Made by a program: the position numbers and the translations under genes. This document shows, in pieces, positions 1-8,594 of a stretch of DNA of 64,000 nt. The notes under the pieces were generated by a model. The model was not told where the DNA came from, made no database searches, and was given only the letters and a program-made list of their open reading frames with translations. The first letter of the stretch is position 1; every line of letters starts with the position of its first letter. This stretch comes from Rhizobium herbae (GTDB lineage: Bacteria; Pseudomonadota; Alphaproteobacteria; Rhizobiales; Rhizobiaceae): contig NZ_JAGGJV010000014.1 of NCBI RefSeq assembly GCF_017873135.1, positions 18,031 to 82,030 of the forward strand, read 5' to 3'.

Positions 1-386
1 GCCGTGGCGCGCGCTTCAGCGGCAGCGATCTTCTCCGCCGCATCGGTTCGGGCGGCTTCGATCGCCGTGGCAGCTTCCGCCTGGGCGGCGCTAACGCGGC
101 GCTCTGCCTCTGCCACCTTGTCGGTGGCTTCCGCTTCGATGCGCTCGGTGATGGCGCGGATGTCGGCGACCTGCTCGGCCACCGCGTGGGCGACCGCGTT
201 ATCGAAATCGACACTGGTCAGAACGTCAGCGCCGATCATCTTGACGCTATCGCGATCAACCACGTCGGCAGCAATCAGGGCGGCCAGCACGCCCTCGGTC
301 ACATTGACCTTCTCGCCGGACTTCCGGAATTTGCCGTCGATCTTTGCAGGCCCGGACAGGCGCAGGCTGATGTTGCGCTCCTCCAT
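1..386 (-). CDS. Phage head-region protein, Ala/Glu-rich (3' part outside window)
   Basis: Reading leftward from an ATG at 386, the frame stays open to the edge of the window, so about 128 N-terminal residues are visible. The start codon overlaps the stop codon of the major capsid gene (TAATG), which suggests translational coupling. The protein starts MEERNISLRLSGP and after about residue 75 becomes a long Ala/Glu/Arg-rich run, likely coiled coil. Its place just downstream of the capsid gene in the late operon fits a small head-completion or accessory head protein. The family is not recognised. Confidence 0.7.
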   Translation of the reverse strand, partial: MEERNISLRLSGPAKIDGKFRKSGEKVNVTEGVLAALIAADVVDRDSVKMIGADVLTSVDFDNAVAHAVAEQVADIRAITERIEAEATDKVAEAERRVSAAQAEAATAIEAARTDAAEKIAAAEARAT

Positions 387-1336
387 TATTGCGCTCCCGC
401 ATTCTGGAAGAGGAAGCCGCCTTCCGCCCCCGTCAGGATGGCGCGGCGCTCGACCTTGGTGGGGTAAATCCAGCTGTCGTTGCTGCGCTCGAAATACGGC
501 TGCTCGACCTGCGGATAGCCACGCAGTTCATAGGTGTAGCCAAAGGACGGAACTTGGAAATTGTCTCCGGTTTCCGGCACGTAGGCGAGAATGGCATCGT
601 CGCCCCAGACATCGTTGGCGAGCGCGCTATCGTCGGCCGTCTCCGGCAGAAAGACGGCCGCGCCGATGACCACCTTCTTGATGTCGAGATAAGCTGCGAT
701 CATTTCGACCGTGATGCTGTCCTTCGACGTATACTTGAACTGCTCCTTGATCTTCGGATGGTTCTTCAGCGCGTTGCCGGCGTTGGGTCCGAAAACGACC
801 GTATTGGGATAGCGGCCGATGGAGCGGCGAATGGCTTCCTTGCCGGCGTCAAAGTCGGCCTTGGGATCGCTCGCCGGATCGGTCCAGCGATCGGCGCCGA
901 CAAGGGCGAGCTTGTGGTTCGCGTCGTAGGTCGCGGCTGTGCGGGCGATCTGGGCGCTCTCGTATTCGAGATTGAGGTCGATCGCGTCGAGCACCATGTT
1001 GACGGCACCCGCGCCGAGATCAATGCCCGGCACGCTTTCCGCCTCTTCCTGATGCTCGACCGGCACCACGCCTTCAAGCGCGTCCTGCACCAGCGAAACC
1101 GGGTCGGAGGCGTAGCCGTACTGGATACGCTTCTTGTCCGCGCCCGGCGCACGGCGGGTGTTCAGCATGCGAAAAGCTTCCTTGCCGAACTTGATGACGC
1201 GCATCGAGCGGTTCGGGATCGAGACACGCGGAAACAGCGTGGATGCGATGAAAGTGGAATTGCGATAGCCGCGTGCGTGGGTCGAAAGGATCGGGTCGAT
1301 CACGGCAGCAGTGCGCTGATTGAGGGCTTTGGTCAT
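386..1336 (-). CDS. Major capsid protein (Mu gpT position)
   Basis: This 316-residue protein most likely forms the phage head shell. Support is mainly positional: it follows a gpI-like protease/scaffold and a small decoration protein, the Mu I-to-T order. The length is right for the family, and the protein begins with a stretch (PILSTHARGYRNSTF) that reads like the N-arm of HK97-type coat proteins. Late residues such as the YPTKVERRAIL segment suggest the conserved C-terminal beta region. An AGGA ribosome-binding site lies about 9 bases before the ATG. It could belong to a neighbouring coat-protein family, but a coat role is likely. Confidence 0.8.
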   Translation of the reverse strand: MTKALNQRTAAVIDPILSTHARGYRNSTFIASTLFPRVSIPNRSMRVIKFGKEAFRMLNTRRAPGADKKRIQYGYASDPVSLVQDALEGVVPVEHQEEAESVPGIDLGAGAVNMVLDAIDLNLEYESAQIARTAATYDANHKLALVGADRWTDPASDPKADFDAGKEAIRRSIGRYPNTVVFGPNAGNALKNHPKIKEQFKYTSKDSITVEMIAAYLDIKKVVIGAAVFLPETADDSALANDVWGDDAILAYVPETGDNFQVPSFGYTYELRGYPQVEQPYFERSNDSWIYPTKVERRAILTGAEGGFLFQNAGAQ

Positions 1337-1347
1337 GGGCGGGTTTC

Positions 1348-1686
1348 CTAACGGACGAGAATGGTGACGAATTCGCCATCGGCAGCGGTCGTGAGCGCCC
1401 AGGCGAAATCATTGACGGGAGACGCGCCGATCTTCTTGACACCACCGGCAGCGGCCGACATCAGTCGATCACCCTTGGTGACGATCCCGCGAGCGCGAAC
1501 GCGGGCGATACCGATGGCCAGCAGCGCCACGTCCAGACCGATCTCGGTGGCCGGATGTTTGGCGATACCCTTGACCGGCGCGTCGTCGGTCGTGACCTTG
1601 GCATCTGTGAAGCCCACGAGATCGAGGGCGTCGAACAGACTGGTGGCCGTCGCGGTCAAGGACAGAACGTCGTGAAAATACTGCAA
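1348..1686 (-). CDS. Capsid decoration/cement protein, DUF2190-like
   Basis: This 112-residue protein is rich in Ala, Gly, Val and Thr. Its repeated turn motifs (VTKGDRLMSAAAGGV) resemble the small beta-barrel cement proteins (DUF2190) that stud the heads of many Mu-like and siphophage capsids. It lies between the protease/scaffold and the coat gene with 11-base spacers on both sides. Translation appears to start at a TTG preceded by GGAG seven bases upstream, and no better ATG exists in frame. The fold is inferred from composition and position. Confidence 0.65.
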   Translation of the reverse strand: MQYFHDVLSLTATATSLFDALDLVGFTDAKVTTDDAPVKGIAKHPATEIGLDVALLAIGIARVRARGIVTKGDRLMSAAAGGVKKIGASPVNDFAWALTTAADGEFVTILVR

Positions 1687-1697
1687 GGGCTGGCTCC

Positions 1698-2807
1698 TTA
1701 AGAAACCGCACGCACGGCGTCGAGGAAGGCCATGCCGGGATGTTGAAGCTGATGCGCGATTGCCCGCGCGTGGATATCGAGCTGCTCGGCGTCGACCGGC
1801 TTGCCGTCCGACGCGAACGAGGCCGAACCGGCTTCCGAGCCTGGGGCAGGAAGTTCGGTGCGACCGAAGGAAATGACCTTCGGCTGCTCGGAGAGGATCG
1901 TGCGGAATGCCTGGGCGAGCGGCACGGCAGCTTCACCGGCCGCGAACGAAACCGATGTCTCGATTGGCACGGCGTCGAGAAAGGCGACGATCTTGTCTTT
2001 CGACGCCGGGATGATCTTGCCTTCAGTCACGAGGGTTTCGGCAAAAGAGACGTTGTCGGCGTGGGCAATCTTTTGCTCGCGTTCCTTCAGGTTCGCTTCG
2101 CGGGTGGTAAAATCGGCCTCCCGCGCTGCGAAAGCTGGGTCAGTCTGTAGGGTCAAGTCATTCTCCTTTGTCGGCGCAGGCGCGGGCGTAGAAAAAGCGG
2201 GGCGTGCGGGAGGGTTGGAAATTGTGGCGTCGTTCAGCCATTCGAGCTGGTAGCTGGGCAGCGCCTTGTCGGCGTCTTCCATCCCGAATTTCTCGATTAG
2301 AAATTCACGCAGCATGCGCAGCAGCGATGACGTCTGCTCAAAGCCGCGCTCGCCAAAGCTGGCGCTGAAGGTGACGCTGTCGGTGGCATCGCCGGAGAAC
2401 GCGACGTTCTTCAAGCCGGTCACGGCCGGAGCCATGCCACCGAGAAAACCAATGTGCTTGGGATACCAAGTGCCCGGCACTGGATTGGCAACGCCCTCCG
2501 GCCGGTGGAACTGAAGCGAGACCTTTTTGTAATGGCCGGCCTTCACTGCCTCGGAAAACGCCGGAGCGATCTCGCCAACGGTCGCATGGAGAATGCCGGT
2601 TGCGGCGTCGAAGTCGAAGCTTTTCGCCCAACCGAATGCGGGGGCGTCTGTGGTCGGGTGACCGACGACGATCGGGGCCGGAGCCGTCGCTTCGTCGTAA
2701 GCATCCGCGACCGCTTTCAGGTCAGCAGCCGAATAGCTGATCGCCGGGCCTTCCATCGGAGTGAAGGTGCCGGTCCGGAAAACTTCGATGCGGGCGGTTT
2801 TGGTCAT
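1698..2807 (-). CDS. Mu gpI-like head maturation protease / scaffold
   Basis: This 369-residue protein should cleave and scaffold the procapsid. The N-terminal half carries the gpI-type pattern: an early F-R-x-G-x-F-T-P motif, then IVVGHP near residue 46 with the likely active-site His, and a VSLQFHRPEG segment with the likely Ser. The C-terminal half turns low-complexity and charged (EREQKIAHADNV), typical of the scaffold portion released after cleavage. It sits directly upstream of the decoration and coat genes. In Mu it would directly follow gene G; here a 3.7-kb defence-like cassette separates the two. Confidence 0.82.
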   Translation of the reverse strand: MTKTARIEVFRTGTFTPMEGPAISYSAADLKAVADAYDEATAPAPIVVGHPTTDAPAFGWAKSFDFDAATGILHATVGEIAPAFSEAVKAGHYKKVSLQFHRPEGVANPVPGTWYPKHIGFLGGMAPAVTGLKNVAFSGDATDSVTFSASFGERGFEQTSSLLRMLREFLIEKFGMEDADKALPSYQLEWLNDATISNPPARPAFSTPAPAPTKENDLTLQTDPAFAAREADFTTREANLKEREQKIAHADNVSFAETLVTEGKIIPASKDKIVAFLDAVPIETSVSFAAGEAAVPLAQAFRTILSEQPKVISFGRTELPAPGSEAGSASFASDGKPVDAEQLDIHARAIAHQLQHPGMAFLDAVRAVS

Positions 2808-2851
2808 GCGGTCCTCAGCTCATTTGCTGAGAACGACCTTGCGGGATGCCG

Positions 2852-2884
2852 AAAACAAAAATGACCGGACGTTAGGTCCGGTCA
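2852..2884 (-). terminator. Rho-independent terminator, minus strand
   Basis: A 9-bp perfect stem (2862-2870 with 2876-2884, loop of 5) is followed on the minus strand by a T-rich run (TTTTTGTTTT). It lies just upstream of the gpI start at 2807. It would stop transcripts arriving from the cargo cassette or gpG before they enter the capsid genes, so capsid genes may need a promoter between here and 2807. The stem core GACCGGAC is the same as in the terminator at 13,555-13,580. Confidence 0.65.
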
Positions 2885-3097
2885 GTGGCATTCGGGGTTG
2901 CGGGCACACAATGCGTCAGCTGATTGGACGATGCAAGCCTTCGCGACATCTGAGGTGACGGATTGGGGCGGCAATAGCGCCACAGTCGATTTCTAACGGG
3001 GGTCTAACGGGCCTCGCGTCAAATATTGGGATCACCGGCCCAGTGTCGGGGAGGACAGCGTCCTTGGTCAAGTACGAAACTTGGCCTCATATCACCC

Positions 3098-4135
3098 TCA
3101 AGTGTCGAGCATGTCCCACTCATCGCCCGTGACCCACCGTAGGGCGCTAAGCTTGCCATTAATCATGCCCCATTCGAAATCACTCCACGGCCCGAGATTG
3201 TCGAGACCTATTTCGTCCTCCGTCTTCTTGGCGGCAGCCAGCGCGCCCTTCCAGATTTTATCGACCACGACATACGGGTGATATCCGTCAAGTTTTCGAA
3301 ATTCCTCGTTTGTTATAATCTCGGTTTCACCGTCTTCCACACTAGTCCGCAGGCCCCAGTGCCGGTTGTACCAGACTTGGCGAGATAGAAGGTGTTGAGC
3401 GTCTAGAATCTCCGACAATCGGCGCGGCTGCTCCTGCCAATTGTGTTCGAATTCGTAATTGTCGAGCATTTCGCCGTCGATCGCTCGAATGACGTCCACG
3501 ATGTTGATCGAGTAAGTCGACTTCGGCTTCGGAAACAATGGAACCAGATCGTCGTGGGGTAGCCGACGGTCGCCGTTGTGCTGCGAGAAGTCGCGGTAGT
3601 TGGAACTGACAAATACGAACGCCGTCTCTTGATCCGTCTCTGCAGCCATAGCCTCGGCATAAACTTCCAAATGAATGGCATCCGCCATAGAATTTTTCGC
3701 AAGATGGAACGGCGCTATCTTCGCTAGAGCCCGGTCGGCAGCCTTCAGCTTAGCGGAATCGGAAACGTCGATAGTGGGCCCGGTAACGAACAGCTTTTCG
3801 ATTGTTTCCACCGTTCGCTTGGCCATGTCACCATTGATCGAAAGCTTGTGGTCAATCTCGGTGAGGGTCAACAAAGCTGCGGACTTGGTGTCATTTTCAC
3901 CGAACTGCGTGATAGCTTCCCGTACTCGCTTAAAATGGGAACTGAGGCCACGCCTAGTGTCATCGACCACCCGATCCTTGTTTCGGGCGAACTCGCTGGG
4001 AATGGTTTCAGGCACGATCAGTTGGATAGCATCGGCGTCGACTAAGTCCTCGATGGCGGTCAACACGGGGACTGCCCGGTAGTCCTTGGCTAAATCGAGC
4101 CACACGCACGTATCAATCAGAATCTTGGTTGTCAT
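3098..4135 (-). CDS. PIN-domain protein (DUF4935-like), phage cargo
   Basis: The 345-residue protein starts MTTKILIDTCVWLDLA, a classic PIN-domain opening with the first metal-binding Asp. A conserved Glu follows in PETIPSEFARNK near residue 47, and acidic residues recur in the ADAIHLEVYAEA and FVSSNYRDF segments (residues 150-185), completing the PIN pattern. PIN domains are metal-dependent RNases. The N-terminal arrangement matches the DUF4935 group. About 150 further residues form an unrecognised C-terminal domain. The gene lies between phage genes G and I, divergent from a DUF262 gene with a 334-bp shared upstream region. A defence or toxin role is inferred from context. Confidence 0.75.
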   Translation of the reverse strand: MTTKILIDTCVWLDLAKDYRAVPVLTAIEDLVDADAIQLIVPETIPSEFARNKDRVVDDTRRGLSSHFKRVREAITQFGENDTKSAALLTLTEIDHKLSINGDMAKRTVETIEKLFVTGPTIDVSDSAKLKAADRALAKIAPFHLAKNSMADAIHLEVYAEAMAAETDQETAFVFVSSNYRDFSQHNGDRRLPHDDLVPLFPKPKSTYSINIVDVIRAIDGEMLDNYEFEHNWQEQPRRLSEILDAQHLLSRQVWYNRHWGLRTSVEDGETEIITNEEFRKLDGYHPYVVVDKIWKGALAAAKKTEDEIGLDNLGPWSDFEWGMINGKLSALRWVTGDEWDMLDT

Positions 4136-4469
4136 GGAGCCTTCCTGGGCTTAGGCGGCGGGTTGCGGTTTATAGCCCATCCTTCGATTAAACAAAACGA
4201 GCGATCGCGGTAGCGGGAGCCGACCCCGCATCCGCGTCAAAGTGGATTTCCGATGGGGGTAACAGGCGTCTTTCCAAATTTCCGTGTCACCGCCTCTGTA
4301 AACGCACTTGCCGTTCCCCGGACAAACCCAGTCGTTTTTCCGCCGAGCTTAATTTAGCCAAAATTGAGGATCGGAGACGGCGCGCAGAAGGGGCCTTGAT
4401 CTCGATGCGGCTTGCTAACCTAGATATCGCGCTCTATTGCATGAAGACCCGATCTGTGAGGAGCTGTGC
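4136..4469. promoter_or_regulatory. Shared intergenic region of the cargo cassette
   Basis: These 334 bases separate the divergent PIN and DUF262 genes and must hold both promoters. No ORF of note is present. The plus-strand gene has a clear GAGGAG ribosome-binding site at 4457-4462, seven bases before the ATG at 4470. An upstream TTG at 4437 would add 11 residues but has no such site. No convincing -35/-10 pair or operator repeat was picked out by eye. Confidence 0.5.
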
Positions 4470-5660
4470 ATGAATATCGAAGTCCTTTTGGGCGATCCGG
4501 AAGACGGTCCCGAAATTGCCGCGCCAGAAGCACAAGGTGTCGATCCGGATGAGTTTTTCGCTAAGAACGCTTTTCGCATCGTGTTCCAAACGAATAATTT
4601 CTTTTTGCCGCAGATCAGAGACTTGATTGAAAAGGGCGAGGTTCTGAATCTCCGTCCCGAATATCAGCGCCGGTTACGCTGGAGCACTGCTCAGAAATCG
4701 AAACTGATCGAATCTCTGCTTTTAAACATCCCAGTACCGCCCGTGTTCCTGTACGAGAGCGACGCGGCGAGGTACGAGGTTATGGACGGACAGCAGCGGC
4801 TGAACGCTGTTAAAGAGTTTTTGGCAGGCGACTTTGCGCTTACCTCTCTACCTGTGCTTAAGCCGTTGAACGGGATTCGTTACTCCCGATGCCCGCCTCG
4901 CATCAAGCGAGCGTTAGAGCGCTCCAATTTGTCAGCGATTGTACTTCTTCTTGAAAGCGAAGCTGAAACGGCAGCTCAAAGCCGCCTCACCATGACGGAT
5001 ATCCGGCGCTTCATCTTCGACCGATTGAATACGGGAGGCACCAAGCTCAATCCGCAGGAAATCCGCAATGCGCTCAATCCAGGGCCCCTCAATCGGATCA
5101 TTGTGGAACTTACGAGAAATAATCTCTTTACCGCGGTCTTCGACATCCCGCCGTACATCGAGACCGATCCAAACGACTACTATGAAAACCCTCTACGGCA
5201 AAAAAATACGCTCTACTCAAGCATGGCAGATTGCCAACTCGTGCTGCGTTACTTCGCTCTAAAAGACGACACGAACATTCGTGGTTCAATGAAGGCGATC
5301 CTAGATCGTGCAATGGAGTTGCAATTCACTGATGCGCAAGCCGATGTTATGAAACTGGAGTACATTGAGCGGTTTACATTCCTGTACACCCTCTTTGACG
5401 GTAAGCCTTTCTTGCTACCCGCCGATGAGAAGGGGCGCGAACGGGTATCTGCGGCCATTTACGATGCCTCAATGGTCGCGATAAATGAGCTTTGGGCGTC
5501 GCGTGCAACCATTGCCGCGGACGCGCCTGGCGTACGCGGGCGCATGATCAACGCAATGGCTGACGCCAACATAGTAACAATTCTCACGGGCCAAGCGAAT
5601 ACCGCCAACGCAATCAAGGAACGCATAAGGGTGTTGCGGCAGATTCTTCGCCCGGAGTAA
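4470..5660 (+). CDS. DUF262 (GmrSD/ParB-like) protein, phage cargo
   Basis: This 396-residue protein carries the DUF262 signature: LRPEYQRRLRWS near residue 65, then an EVMDGQQRLNAVKEF motif near residue 105, the DGQQR core of ParB-like NTP-binding domains, and later DRLNTGGTKLNPQE near residue 190. DUF262 occurs in GmrS-type modification-dependent restriction enzymes and in two-gene defence modules. No HNH (DUF1524) nuclease domain is visible at the C-terminus, so a nuclease partner would be needed. The likely partner is the HEPN gene starting 3 bases downstream. The ATG at 4470 is chosen for its GAGGAG site. Confidence 0.85.
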   Translation: MNIEVLLGDPEDGPEIAAPEAQGVDPDEFFAKNAFRIVFQTNNFFLPQIRDLIEKGEVLNLRPEYQRRLRWSTAQKSKLIESLLLNIPVPPVFLYESDAARYEVMDGQQRLNAVKEFLAGDFALTSLPVLKPLNGIRYSRCPPRIKRALERSNLSAIVLLLESEAETAAQSRLTMTDIRRFIFDRLNTGGTKLNPQEIRNALNPGPLNRIIVELTRNNLFTAVFDIPPYIETDPNDYYENPLRQKNTLYSSMADCQLVLRYFALKDDTNIRGSMKAILDRAMELQFTDAQADVMKLEYIERFTFLYTLFDGKPFLLPADEKGRERVSAAIYDASMVAINELWASRATIAADAPGVRGRMINAMADANIVTILTGQANTANAIKERIRVLRQILRPE

Positions 5661-5663
5661 GTG

Positions 5664-6476
5664 ATGACAACTGTGTTTGAGGTAATAGCCGAGGAATTCA
5701 TCGACGACATGGAGGCGATCCGCTCTCTAGTCGTTACATTCTCAGATCCAAAGCAATTGTCCAAAGCGCGTATTGCAGCGGCCAACTCCGCTACTCTGCT
5801 GGTGGCGGCGACGTTTGAAGAATTTGTACGCGAAATGGCGCGGGAATTTGCGCGGGCGGTCGTGGCGGGAACAGAGAGTTTTGACAAACTTCCTGCGAAC
5901 CTAGCGAGCACCGCTTGGAAGCGCACAATGGATGGCCTTGCAAAGGTCAAATTCGACAATGCCAAGAAGGCCGGTTCCGAAAATATCTTTGGCGCCGCGC
6001 AGGCGCGTTTCACAATGATATATGAATTCTGCAAGGGCGACCTCTCGAAGGATATCTACCGCGAACTCATTCATAATGAGAACAACATGCGGCCACGAGA
6101 GATCAATGGTCTATTTAAAGTCAGTGGGCTTAAAGATGTCTGTTCGATGGCTTCCGATAAGCAGCCCATGCTCGATGCATTCGGCGTGACCGACGCAGGT
6201 AAGGCGCACGGTCGTTTCGTAGAAAGTTTGGAAAACTTCTTCGAGCGCCGCAATGAAATTGCCCACTCTCTCAACGCAAAACAGTCGAGCAGTCCTGAAC
6301 AGATCACTACCGATATCGAAATGCTGGAGAGTTTTGGGCGAGCCCTTTGCGAAACCCTGGGGACGGCAGCGCCACTACCATATTCACTTCCAGCCTTGGT
6401 GGCCGGAGAAGCGACAACATCCCTTGCTACGATGGTCGGAGCGCCGGAAGTGCCGCCGGCCGGCCCAGCGAATTGA
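5664..6476 (+). CDS. HEPN-domain protein (MAE_28990/18760 type), partner of DUF262
   Basis: This 270-residue, largely helical protein has the HEPN signature RRNEIAHS near residue 196, matching the R-x4-6-H catalytic motif of HEPN ribonucleases. The early segment ANSATLLVAATFEEFVREMAREF resembles the first helices of the MAE_28990-type HEPN proteins that often pair with DUF262. It follows the DUF262 stop by 3 bases, so the two are surely co-transcribed. A GTG at 5661 is an alternative start. Cutting RNA on infection, restrained or triggered by the DUF262 partner, is inferred. The last 40 residues are Ala/Pro-rich. Confidence 0.75.
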   Translation: MTTVFEVIAEEFIDDMEAIRSLVVTFSDPKQLSKARIAAANSATLLVAATFEEFVREMAREFARAVVAGTESFDKLPANLASTAWKRTMDGLAKVKFDNAKKAGSENIFGAAQARFTMIYEFCKGDLSKDIYRELIHNENNMRPREINGLFKVSGLKDVCSMASDKQPMLDAFGVTDAGKAHGRFVESLENFFERRNEIAHSLNAKQSSSPEQITTDIEMLESFGRALCETLGTAAPLPYSLPALVAGEATTSLATMVGAPEVPPAGPAN

Positions 6477-6496
6477 CGCTCGGGCACTGACGCCGC

Positions 6497-6952
6497 TTAT
6501 CTGAGCCACTCCGCAGCGATAGCCGCGATCTCCTGTTCGTCGTCGGCTCCCATGCCAAGATAAGGCCGGGCCAGGATCGTCGCTTTCATGTAGCCCTTCG
6601 ATTCCCCGCCAAAGTGCATCATCGCGCCGTAGACCTTCGCCGTGCCCACTCTGACATCATCGGCGGACGCCTCCAAGTTGATTGAGCCTCGCAGAGCGCC
6701 GGAAAACCGAAGGATCGGTGTCGGCCCGTGTCCTTGAGCCTCACGTCGCGCAACGGTGACCGGCGAAAGCGGAGCCCATTTTTCGCCGTCCGGACTTTCC
6801 TCGTTGTCGAAATTATCGCCAACGGAGTTCAACAGATGTTCGCCGACGTTCTTGTAGAAACCCTGCTTGTTCTCCATCCGGTCGATCAAGGTGGTAAGCT
6901 CGGCGCGCATATCGGCGTCGTTGACGGTCGTCTTGTAACTGATGCCGCTCAT
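6497..6952 (-). CDS. Mu gpG-like virion morphogenesis protein
   Basis: The 151-residue protein matches the phage virion morphogenesis family. It has an opening helix, the SPDGEKWAPLSPVT motif near residue 53, the LRFSGALRGSI stretch near residue 80, and a late YGAMMHFGG plus ARPYLGMG signature. In Mu this protein (G) acts in head-tail joining or tail-length completion. It lies just after the gpF-like gene, as in Mu, but the cargo cassette follows where gene I would be expected. Its stop codon is 20 bases from the end of the convergent HEPN gene. Confidence 0.85.
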   Translation of the reverse strand: MSGISYKTTVNDADMRAELTTLIDRMENKQGFYKNVGEHLLNSVGDNFDNEESPDGEKWAPLSPVTVARREAQGHGPTPILRFSGALRGSINLEASADDVRVGTAKVYGAMMHFGGESKGYMKATILARPYLGMGADDEQEIAAIAAEWLR

Positions 6953-7016
6953 GCTATAATTTCCCCTATCGGTGATGCGTCAGACTGGTGATGGGTCAAG
7001 TTTGCAAGCCGAGACT

Positions 7017-7045
7017 AAGGCCGGATCACCCCGGCCTTTTACTTT
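7017..7045 (+). terminator. Possible terminator (plus-strand T-tract)
   Basis: An 8-bp stem AAGGCCGG/CCGGCCTT (7017-7024 with 7031-7038) is followed on the plus strand by TTTTACTTTTT. It overlaps the last bases of the gpF-like gene on the other strand. It could stop transcripts running out of the plus-strand DUF262-HEPN operon across gpG, limiting antisense into the late genes. Confidence 0.4.
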
Positions 7046-8559
7046 TTCGGGCGCTTGTACAGCAGCTTTCCGCCCCGGCGCTTGTCGAGCGCCGTCAAAT
7101 CCGGCTTTCCGCTCTTGGTGGTGGTGTTGTAGGCGGTGACCGCTTCCCAGAACCGTGCGCCAACTTCGAACACGATCAGCAGCCCGGTTTTCGGATCGGC
7201 ACGGATGTAGCGGCGATCGAGCAGCAGCTCGCCCTGGTCTGGATCAACTGGGTCTTTCTTTCGCGCCACGCCCAGCCAGATTTCATCGGGATCAAGCAGC
7301 GCCTCGGCGAGCAGCGGCGTCATCGTCGCCCGGTCGCCCTTCGCTACCTTCAGGTCGCCGCGCCGATCGCGGAAGAGCTGGTCCGACACCGGCATCATGG
7401 CACCAGCCCTGTCTTCGAACAGGACGCCCTGGCCGATATCAGTGTTGAACGGCTTGAGGAACGACTGGATGTATTCCTCCGGCTCCAAGCCTTCAGCGAG
7501 TGGCGCGGACTTGAACGGAACAGCTGAGCACAGCAAATCCTCCAACGGTTCCGGCACGTCGATCGACACGACATGACGACCGTCGAATGACAGGGTGCCC
7601 GGTTGGTCGAGCAGTGAGGACGGCACCAGTCCCTGTTCCCAAAGATGGCCCGGCTGATAGTCCCAGCCGAAACCGATGCCCTGCGGTTGCTCGACAAGCT
7701 GGCCCGACGCGGGATCGCGGACGGCCTGATAGAGGGGAGCCGGCGCTTTGTCCGGCCCATCCATGCCCCTCCGCTTCAGGTCTCGCAGCGAGAGGGAACG
7801 CACTCCGCATGAGCAAAGCCAGTCGTTAGGCGGAAAGTGTGTCTCCCAGAACGGATCGTCGCAATGGAAAATCTTACCGTGCCAAGCTTTGTGATACGCA
7901 CGCGGCGACTTCGGTGTGCGGGTTTCGCCGTGGCGATACTCCCAGAAGGGTCGGAGCTTCAGCACGTCCGGATCGCGCATCTGCTTCAGGCGACCGGCCA
8001 TGTAGGAAGTCCGCATATTGGTTTCGAATATGACACGGGTGCGCCAGCCGCGCTCGCCGTTATAAGCCCAGCCGTACTTGGCAACGATGCTGTCGAACTC
8101 GTTGCGGAAGGCGTCGAGGGTGGTGCCCTTTTCCATCGCGTCGGCCAGCGCGTTCTGGAAATCCGAGAGCATCGCCATGTCAGTAGCGCCGGCAATGACA
8201 AACGCGCGGTCATGGGTGCCGTGCATGGCATCAAGCCATGTCTTCGTCGGCTTGCCGCGCTTCTGGCGCAGGAAGTCGATTTGTTCCTTGAATGGCTGGC
8301 TGAAGACATCCGGGTCGGCAAAGCTGCCGGTTTCGTCCGCATCGACGAAGACGGCTTCGCGGCCGTGGTAGGCGGCAAGCTCAAGTCCCTGGCCGAGTAT
8401 CTGGGCGAAGGCGTCGGGCGTCCATTTGGCGGCAAGCCCGAGAAGCGCCTGGGCGACTGACTGAGGATCGGGCGCATCGAGCGCCGCCCGGATCGCGCCC
8501 AGGCGGCGGGAGAGATAGGGGCTTGTCCGATCCTCTATCGAATCGGAAAGATCGGTCAC
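7039..8559 (-). CDS. Mu gpF-like head protein fused to a C-terminal nuclease-like domain
   Basis: This 506-residue minor head protein belongs to the Mu gpF/SPP1 gp7 group. The gpF signature runs over about residues 215-255: YHKAWHG, DDPFWETHFPPND and WLCSCGVRSLS. From about residue 395 a separate C-terminal part begins (LKVAKGDRATMTPLLAEAL, then DPDEIWLG, YIRADPKTG and FEVGARFWEAVTAYN). It looks like the phage-associated barnase/EndoU/colicin/RelE-like nuclease domains (PBECR) often attached to such proteins. The GTG start at 8559 is uncertain because the frame stays open upstream into the end of the portal gene. Confidence 0.85.
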   Translation of the reverse strand: MTDLSDSIEDRTSPYLSRRLGAIRAALDAPDPQSVAQALLGLAAKWTPDAFAQILGQGLELAAYHGREAVFVDADETGSFADPDVFSQPFKEQIDFLRQKRGKPTKTWLDAMHGTHDRAFVIAGATDMAMLSDFQNALADAMEKGTTLDAFRNEFDSIVAKYGWAYNGERGWRTRVIFETNMRTSYMAGRLKQMRDPDVLKLRPFWEYRHGETRTPKSPRAYHKAWHGKIFHCDDPFWETHFPPNDWLCSCGVRSLSLRDLKRRGMDGPDKAPAPLYQAVRDPASGQLVEQPQGIGFGWDYQPGHLWEQGLVPSSLLDQPGTLSFDGRHVVSIDVPEPLEDLLCSAVPFKSAPLAEGLEPEEYIQSFLKPFNTDIGQGVLFEDRAGAMMPVSDQLFRDRRGDLKVAKGDRATMTPLLAEALLDPDEIWLGVARKKDPVDPDQGELLLDRRYIRADPKTGLLIVFEVGARFWEAVTAYNTTTKSGKPDLTALDKRRGGKLLYKRPKK

Positions 8560-8594
8560 CGGGTCGGGATCGGCCGCGAAGCTGACCGAATTAT

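Noticed and set aside
389..1351. Long plus-strand open frame opposite the major capsid gene
   Set aside because: It mirrors the capsid gene in a high-GC region, shows no motif, and has no operon context on that strand.
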